Below, piece after piece: positions 59,202 through 64,000 of a DNA stretch of 64,000 nt. This DNA comes from Pedobacter sp. Leaf216 (GTDB taxonomy: Bacteria > Bacteroidota > Bacteroidia > Sphingobacteriales > Sphingobacteriaceae). The notes beneath the pieces are model-generated. The model did no database searches and was not told the DNA's origin. It saw only the letters and a list, made by a program, of their open reading frames with translations. The stretch's first letter is position 1, and the number at the start of each line of letters is the position of its first letter. A program made the translations under genes and the position numbers. The stretch spans positions 62,001 to 126,000 of the forward strand of contig NZ_LMKM01000037.1 of assembly GCF_001421515.1 (NCBI RefSeq), written 5' to 3'.

Positions 59202-59306
59202 GATTGCCACGGAGACACGGAAAAATGAAATAAATTTATTAAATACCGTCGCCCTTCCTTAATACCGTCGTCATTTTGACCGCAGTGGAGAAATCTTTGA
59301 AAACCG
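59202..59306 (+). repeat. direct repeat of 105 bp, first copy (CACGG plus family B)
   Basis: Begins GATTGCCACGGAGACACGGA, contains AAATACCGTCGCCCTTCC and ends in the family B hairpin CGTCATTTTGACCGCAGTGG (59269-59298). The second copy at 59522 is about 320 bases further. Family B copies also sit at 59323-59352, with an inverted partner at 59383-59412. Confidence 0.8.
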
Positions 59307-59449
59307 TGCTTTTTAGTCGCGTCGTCATTTCGACCGCAGTGGAGAAATCTTTTCAAATTGCATCTTAACATCATTTCCCTATGATATCTCCATTCTTTTG
59401 CATTCCAGTCGAAATAACAATAAAAGAAATAGTCCTCTCCCACAGTATC

Positions 59450-59492
59450 GTCATTGCGAGAAGGCTTTTTCAGCCGACGAAGCAATCTTTCT
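59450..59492 (+). repeat. REP-like element, family A copy
   Basis: CGTCATTGCGAGAAGGCTTT followed by CAGCCGACGAAGCAATCTTT, nearly identical to 33381-33421, embedded between the two copies of the direct repeat. Confidence 0.8.
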
Positions 59493-59521
59493 AACCCTTG
59501 CGTTTAATAGAGAATTAAGAG

Positions 59522-59625
59522 GATTGCCACGGAGGCACGGAAAAATGAAATAAATTCCCTAAATACCGTCGCCATTCCTAATCCTGTCATCATTTCGACC
59601 GCAGTGGAGAAATCTTTTAAATTGA
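59522..59625 (+). repeat. direct repeat of 105 bp, second copy
   Basis: GATTGCCACGGAGGCACGGA, AAATACCGTCGCCATTCC, then family B CATCATTTCGACCGCAGTGG. The gap 59172-59791 contains nothing else that I can name besides the AT-rich lead into the response regulator. Confidence 0.8.
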
Positions 59626-59791
59626 ATTAATAATTTGTCCAAAAATCACTTTATTCCCTTGCACCCCAGAGGAAATAACGATACCCCTATTCCAAACAAT
59701 TGTGTCGGCTTTGCGTTAAAAAACCATTAAATATCAACTTACCGCAATTAAGATTTTGTAATTCCCTATTTTTTAGATTACTTGCTAACAA

Positions 59792-60469
59792 ATGAATTTA
59801 TTACTTGTAGAAGACGAACCGAGTGTGGTATCTGTAATTTCGAGGGGACTAACCGAAGAGGGTTTTACAGTAAGTATTGCTCCCGATGGCGCTATTGGAA
59901 AACAGATGGCCTTAGATAATCAGTTCGACCTGATTATCCTCGATATTATGCTGCCTGGAATAAATGGATTAGAATTGTGCAAAATTATTAAAGAAAAAAA
60001 ACCAAATACCCCCGTTATTATGCTTACCGCTTTAGGCACTACCGAAAATGTGGTAAATGGTTTGGATAATGGTGCGGATGATTACCTGATCAAACCTTTT
60101 AAATTTGCCGAGCTTTTTGCACGGATCAGGATGTTATTGAGGAGGTACCATGGCGCAGTTTCACAAGATCAGATTATCACCATAGCCGATCTGCAGATTA
60201 ACTTAAGTGCGAAAACAGTTAAACGGGATCAACAGGAGATTGTACTCACCGCAACCGAATACCGCCTGCTGGAGTACATGTCAAAAAATAAATCCAAAAT
60301 TTTATCGAGAATAGATATCTTAGAAAACGTATGGGATATCGATTTTAACCTCGGCACCAATGTTGTTGATGTATATGTAAACTATCTCCGCAAAAAAATA
60401 GATAAAAATTCCGATCAGAAACTCATCCATACAGCGGTAGGTTTGGGATATATTTTAAAAGAAAAATAA
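59792..60469 (+). CDS. response regulator, OmpR/PhoB type
   Basis: A 225-residue regulator: receiver domain (MNLLLVEDEPSVVSVISRGL, phospho-acceptor Asp51 in LIILDIMLPGING, DYLIKPFKFAELFARI) and a winged helix (VLTATEYRLLEYMSKNKSKI, NVVDVYVNYLRKKIDKN). It is separated from the kinase stop by nothing: the kinase ATG follows directly. Targets are unknown; the kinase and the two downstream genes are the nearest candidates. Confidence 0.94.
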   Translation: MNLLLVEDEPSVVSVISRGLTEEGFTVSIAPDGAIGKQMALDNQFDLIILDIMLPGINGLELCKIIKEKKPNTPVIMLTALGTTENVVNGLDNGADDYLIKPFKFAELFARIRMLLRRYHGAVSQDQIITIADLQINLSAKTVKRDQQEIVLTATEYRLLEYMSKNKSKILSRIDILENVWDIDFNLGTNVVDVYVNYLRKKIDKNSDQKLIHTAVGLGYILKEK

Positions 60470-61822
60470 ATGGAGATAGCCAAGAAAATCACTTTACTTT
60501 TTGCCATTTTATCGGCAATTATTATCTCTCTGCTAAGTGGTTTTGTATGGTATTTTTCTAACGACTTCGCTTTTGAAGATTTTTACAAACGCCTGGAAGC
60601 GCGGGTTAACATTGCCGCACAGATAAAATTGTACGAAGATGGAAACAATAAGGTGTATGCAAAAATGCGCAACCAATACCTGGAGCGCTTACCTTCCGAA
60701 AAAGAATTTATTGTAGAAGCGGGCAAAGCTCCTGAAAAGGTTGACCGCGAATTGCCTGCCAGCTTTTACAACCGCATTAAGGCAGGTTACATGGCCCGTT
60801 ACCGGGTAGAAAATCACTTTTATGCAGGAAAATATTTTAGAAATCACAATTCAGGATACATCGTTATTGTTTCTGCAAATGATCCTTTTGGTTTCAGGGA
60901 GTTAAAAGATCTCCAGCGGATCCTTATTATCGGTTTTTTCCTTTCCGTTATTTTATCATTTGTAGTGGGCTGGAAGTTTTCGAATTACATGCTGATGCCT
61001 TTAAGGAACATTATTAAAAGCGTTAAAAAGATCAAAGCAGAAAATTTGCATTTAAGGCTTGATGTTAAAAATGGAAATGATGAAATGTCGCAATTGGCCC
61101 AAACCTTTAATAACATGCTCAACCGGCTGGAAACGGCTTTCGAAACACAAAATAATTTTATCAGCAATGCCTCTCATGAGCTGAGAACACCTTTAACCAT
61201 TATCAGTGGCGAAGTTGAGCTGGCCCTTAAAACCATCGATGATACAACTAAACAAGAGAAAGCCTTATCTAAAATTAAAGATGAAGCCGAAAGGTTGGAG
61301 CATATTTTAACCAGTTTACTGGGCTTGGCGCAATCGGGTTTCAACGGAAAAAATCAACCTTGGGAAGAAGTCCGCATGGATGAATTGCTTTGGGAAATTA
61401 AAGAATCGGTTAATCAGGTTCATCCAAACAGTAAAATTGAGATTGATTTTAGCAAACTCCCCGATGATGATGAACTGCTTTCGCTCAAGGTAAATAAAAA
61501 CCTGATTAAACTTGCCATCAGCAACATTGTAAGTAACGCCTGCAAATATTCAAATGAAAATCTGGTGAGCATCAGCATTGAGGGCAATGCCAATATGCTT
61601 TCAATCGCGGTAACCGATCGTGGCATCGGAATTCCACAAACCGATATACAACATATTTTTGAACCTTTTTACCGCGCATCAAATACCAACGACTTTAAAG
61701 GTTATGGTGTGGGTTTGCCCCTTTCTTTAAACATTATCCGCTTGCACAGAGGTAGCATTGCCATTAAATCGCAGGAAGGGATTGGCACAGAAATTAAAGT
61801 TTTATTACCTGCAAAAGGTTAA
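60470..61822 (+). CDS. sensor histidine kinase with HAMP domain
   Basis: A 450-residue kinase. Two membrane segments (residues 7-29 and 150-168) flank a periplasmic region of about 120 residues; HAMP follows (NYMLMPLRNIIKSVKKIKAE), then His236 in FISNASHELRTPLTIISGEV, the N box SNIVSNACKYSNE, and G boxes VTDRGIGIP, FYRASNTNDFKGYGVGLPL. It is the partner of the OmpR-type regulator upstream. The signal is unknown, but the periplasmic domain is small and lacks recognisable PAS or Cache features. Confidence 0.94.
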   Translation: MEIAKKITLLFAILSAIIISLLSGFVWYFSNDFAFEDFYKRLEARVNIAAQIKLYEDGNNKVYAKMRNQYLERLPSEKEFIVEAGKAPEKVDRELPASFYNRIKAGYMARYRVENHFYAGKYFRNHNSGYIVIVSANDPFGFRELKDLQRILIIGFFLSVILSFVVGWKFSNYMLMPLRNIIKSVKKIKAENLHLRLDVKNGNDEMSQLAQTFNNMLNRLETAFETQNNFISNASHELRTPLTIISGEVELALKTIDDTTKQEKALSKIKDEAERLEHILTSLLGLAQSGFNGKNQPWEEVRMDELLWEIKESVNQVHPNSKIEIDFSKLPDDDELLSLKVNKNLIKLAISNIVSNACKYSNENLVSISIEGNANMLSIAVTDRGIGIPQTDIQHIFEPFYRASNTNDFKGYGVGLPLSLNIIRLHRGSIAIKSQEGIGTEIKVLLPAKG

Positions 61823-62024
61823 TTGATGAAAGGTTTAACATGGTTAACTGTATTTCGGACGATTGCAAGATACAATTAACTGATTTAAATGGCTAGGAAA
61901 TTTCAGCAACATTCCAAAAAAGAGTACACTCTAATCTCATTCTAATCTCGTTCTTATTCGGCTGTAATAACATCGCGCTAAACTTGTATAAATAATGTTT
62001 CAATTCATTTAAACAAGATATGCC

Positions 62025-62522
62025 ATGAAAACAGTATTAATTCCTACCGATTTTAGACTAGAGAGTATTAAAATTATTGATGCGCTTGTTCAACACCAAA
62101 AAAATGAAACACTAAATATCATTTTTGTGCATGCGTTTAAATTATCAGATTCCATTACCGATATGTTAATGTTAAGTCGCCGCAGCCGTGATTACGAAAA
62201 CGTTAGCGACGAATTTTATCAACAGCTAAGCCAGGTTAAGGCCAAATACTCCCCTCAGATTAATGCCATCTGTATCGAATATTTTTACGGCAGTACGGTA
62301 GCAGCCTTTAAAAATTTTATCGAAGCTTTTGATGTAGAATGTATTGCTTATTTAAAAGAATATAATTTTACACCGATCAACAAATATAGCATCGACCCTA
62401 AAATTTTAACTGAACGTGCTGGCTGCGAGGTAATTCAATTGAATACCTTAACTGTACACGCTAGCGAAAACTTAATTGATACAAAAATACACGAAGCAAA
62501 ACTTCAGAAAGCAAACGTTTAA
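62025..62522 (+). CDS. UspA-like protein
   Basis: A 165-residue cytosolic protein starting MKTVLIPTDFRLESIKIIDA with the first strand and D of universal stress proteins; a later FYGSTVAAFKNFIEAFDVEC and ILTERAGCEVIQLNT continue that fold, but the second ATP-binding motif (GxxGxxxxSxx) of classical Usp is not seen, so it may not bind ATP. It begins 200 bases after the kinase and 23 bases before the bestrophin-like gene, so these two probably form an operon. Confidence 0.65.
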   Translation: MKTVLIPTDFRLESIKIIDALVQHQKNETLNIIFVHAFKLSDSITDMLMLSRRSRDYENVSDEFYQQLSQVKAKYSPQINAICIEYFYGSTVAAFKNFIEAFDVECIAYLKEYNFTPINKYSIDPKILTERAGCEVIQLNTLTVHASENLIDTKIHEAKLQKANV

Positions 62523-62545
62523 TCATCTCATTTAATAATACTATC

Positions 62546-63472
62546 ATGCTGTTACGAAATAATATTCCGCTCACTTATATATTCGGAAAGATCAAAAAAG
62601 AACTCTTGTTTGTTATAGGTTACTCCATAGGAATTGTGGTGTTATATGAAAATTTTCATGTTACACGGATCTCCATACCTGTTGCCGTACCTGCATTACT
62701 GGGAACAATCATCTCACTTTTACTTGCATTTCGATCAAACCAGGCATACGATAGATGGTGGGAGGCAAGGATTCTTTGGGGCGCCATAGTTAACGATTCG
62801 AGAACCATCTCCCGCCAAATATTGTCGTTCGTAGAAAATCCTTATGGTTTAGAAGAAATAGAGGAGTTTAAGGCAAGGTTTATTAAAAGACAAATTGCCT
62901 GGTGTTACGCTTTGAGCCAATCGTTAAGGGGTTTTAATCCACGTAAAGGTTTGGAAGAGTACATTTCAACTGAAGAAATTGCTTTCATTAAAAAACGTAA
63001 AAATGTAACCGCCTCTATTCTGGAATTGCATGCCATGGATTTAAAAAAGGCTTTACAGGAAGGCTGGATTAATAAATACCAGCAGATAGAGATTGATAAA
63101 ACAATAACAGGTTTATGTAACCACATGGGTGGATCGGAAAGAATCAAGAATACCGTTTTCCCTGTAACCTATAGCAAGTATATCAATATGTCGATCCATT
63201 TATTCATTGTATTGTTGCCTTTTGGTTTGATTGAATACTTTGGTTATATGGAAGTTCCGTTAGTGGTAGCCATTGCGGCATTCTTTTTATTGGTAGAAAA
63301 AATGGCTGTACATCTACAGGATCCTTTCGAAAACAAACCCACAGATACCCCAACTACAACAATCTGCAGAACGATTGAACGCGATCTTTGCCAGATGTTA
63401 GACGATAATAAAATTTATGAGGACAAACCTCAAACCGAACTGGCTCCTGTTGGATCCTACTATATTTTGTAA
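62546..63472 (+). CDS. bestrophin-like anion channel (UPF0187)
   Basis: A 308-residue protein with four membrane helices. Bestrophin landmarks are IPVAVPALLGTIISLLLAFR, SNQAYDRWWEARILWGAIVN (the conserved RWWEAR region around residue 75), and DPFENKPTDTPTTTICRTIE (the acid cluster-like DPFE region). Family proteins are Cl-/cation channels in the membrane. The UspA-like gene precedes it; a terminator follows about 105 bases after its stop. Confidence 0.9.
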   Translation: MLLRNNIPLTYIFGKIKKELLFVIGYSIGIVVLYENFHVTRISIPVAVPALLGTIISLLLAFRSNQAYDRWWEARILWGAIVNDSRTISRQILSFVENPYGLEEIEEFKARFIKRQIAWCYALSQSLRGFNPRKGLEEYISTEEIAFIKKRKNVTASILELHAMDLKKALQEGWINKYQQIEIDKTITGLCNHMGGSERIKNTVFPVTYSKYINMSIHLFIVLLPFGLIEYFGYMEVPLVVAIAAFFLLVEKMAVHLQDPFENKPTDTPTTTICRTIERDLCQMLDDNKIYEDKPQTELAPVGSYYIL

Positions 63473-63577
63473 GATAATCGAAGCCGAAAAATCAATCTCA
63501 TTGTTCGAGATGGTTAGTTAATCAAGAATGTGTTGGCTCTGGATGGAGCAAACCCTTTTAGAAAGTTTATAGTAACA

Positions 63578-63605
63578 AAAAGCCATTCGGTTGCGAATGG
63601 CTTTT
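63578..63605. terminator. bidirectional terminator between convergent genes
   Basis: AAAAGCCATTCG / CGAATGGCTTTT, a perfect 12-base stem with a GTTG loop. TTTTGTTTTTT follows on the plus strand, and a shorter T-run (TTTTTGTTAC) on the minus strand. It separates the bestrophin gene from the gene at 63616. Confidence 0.9.
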
Positions 63606-63615
63606 GTTTTTTAAA

Positions 63616-63972
63616 TTAATTATATAAAAGTCTATATTTCTCAATCAAGGACTTAGTTTCCATTATACTGATCTTAGCTGTTCTAATTGCAGCATTAAAA
63701 TAGAGTATAAATAAAACGATAGAAAGTGACACAACTAATTGTTGTACATTAATTGCAAAAATCGTGTATCCGACTGGTACAATGTTCATGGCAAAATTAG
63801 TTAATAGTATAGTACCGCCTAATAGAGGAAGAAAAGAATTGCCAGATTTAAAAGACGCAAACTTTTTATAAAGCGAAGGTTTAATAGTAGAAAACACCGA
63901 AATTCCAAACACACAGAGCAGACCAGTAACCAAAAATATATAAAAAACATTTGCCGTAAGTAAGCCTTGCAT
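63616..63972 (-). CDS. small membrane protein of unknown function
   Basis: A 118-residue protein with three membrane segments (about residues 9-27, 48-64 and 75-95) and a charged C-terminal helix (AKISIMETKSLIEKYRLLYN). I recognise no family. It ends 11 bases after the terminator; its start is 28 bases from the window edge, so upstream partners are unseen. Confidence 0.6.
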   Translation of the reverse strand: MQGLLTANVFYIFLVTGLLCVFGISVFSTIKPSLYKKFASFKSGNSFLPLLGGTILLTNFAMNIVPVGYTIFAINVQQLVVSLSIVLFILYFNAAIRTAKISIMETKSLIEKYRLLYN

Positions 63973-64000
63973 TTTGTAAATGCCGAAAATTGAAAAACAA

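Noticed and set aside
59168..59485. 105-residue minus-strand frame
   Set aside because: It consists of REP-type repeats translated in reverse (repeating GRNDD phrases).

Overview
The window looks like a chromosomal segment of a Sphingobacteriaceae bacterium (Bacteroidota), close to Pedobacter. The grounds are an AT-rich genome, gliding-motility-type ABC transporter genes (gldA, gldF, gldG), DUF4397/DUF4395/DUF3810 proteins, an aromatic amino acid hydroxylase plus homogentisate pathway, and many Bacteroidota-type -7 promoter elements (TAnnTTTG) placed just upstream of start codons. There is no prophage, insertion sequence, rRNA, recognisable tRNA or CRISPR array. Genus assignment is inference.

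Layout. 1-8.9 kb: the 3' part of dihydroorotase, a YoeB-type toxin-antitoxin pair, a DUF3810 membrane metalloprotease-like protein, MiaE, a glycosyltransferase, an HscA-type Hsp70, a 97-bp tandem repeat array, a luciferase-like oxidoreductase and a DUF4395 protein. 9.1-20.7 kb: a zinc phospholipase C/S1-P1 nuclease-like protein, DedA, two DUF4397 lipoproteins, dnaN, gldG-gldF, four small outer-membrane beta-barrels, gldA and a glycerophosphodiesterase lipoprotein. 20.8-25.4 kb: a minus-strand cassette (unknown 212-aa protein, multi-pass membrane protein, histidine kinase without a sensor domain, LuxR-type regulator) divergent from a leaderless subtilisin-like protease that is coupled to a 67-aa protein resembling an I9 propeptide/inhibitor.

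25.7-33.3 kb: glycyl-tRNA synthetase, a repeat-domain lipoprotein, an AraC-type regulator lying before an SDR gene whose promoter carries 21-bp direct repeats, a CAP protein, catalase and GtrA. 33.7-43.5 kb: aromatic amino acid catabolism (phenylalanine hydroxylase, SDR, flavin reductase, FAH-family hydrolase, homogentisate dioxygenase, 4-hydroxyphenylpyruvate dioxygenase) with a few unrelated genes between. Together these would take phenylalanine via tyrosine and homogentisate to fumarate and acetoacetate, but the transaminase and the maleylacetoacetate isomerase are not here.

43.7-55.3 kb: a PoxB-like thiamine-diphosphate enzyme, a possible small RNA with an orphan terminator, a DsbA-like/peroxiredoxin pair, a DUF58 protein, a PQQ-type sugar dehydrogenase, thioredoxin, and a 1477-residue DnaE carrying its own N-terminal proofreading exonuclease. 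55.7-64 kb: lipocalin, malate dehydrogenase, a single-domain retropepsin-like protease, a group III truncated haemoglobin, an SRPBCC protein behind a perfect palindrome, an OmpR-type two-component system, a UspA-like protein, a bestrophin-like channel and a small membrane protein.

Intergenic space is rich in repeats: several unrelated hairpin families that mostly start with CGTCA and end with its complement, two tandem arrays (97 bp and 21 bp), AACTG-type low-complexity tracts and one GC-rich structured element. The most interesting items are the candidate small RNA near 45.7 kb, the 21-bp operator repeats at 29.26 kb, the protease/I9-like pair, the CGTCA-tagged repeat families, and the sensorless kinase cassette.
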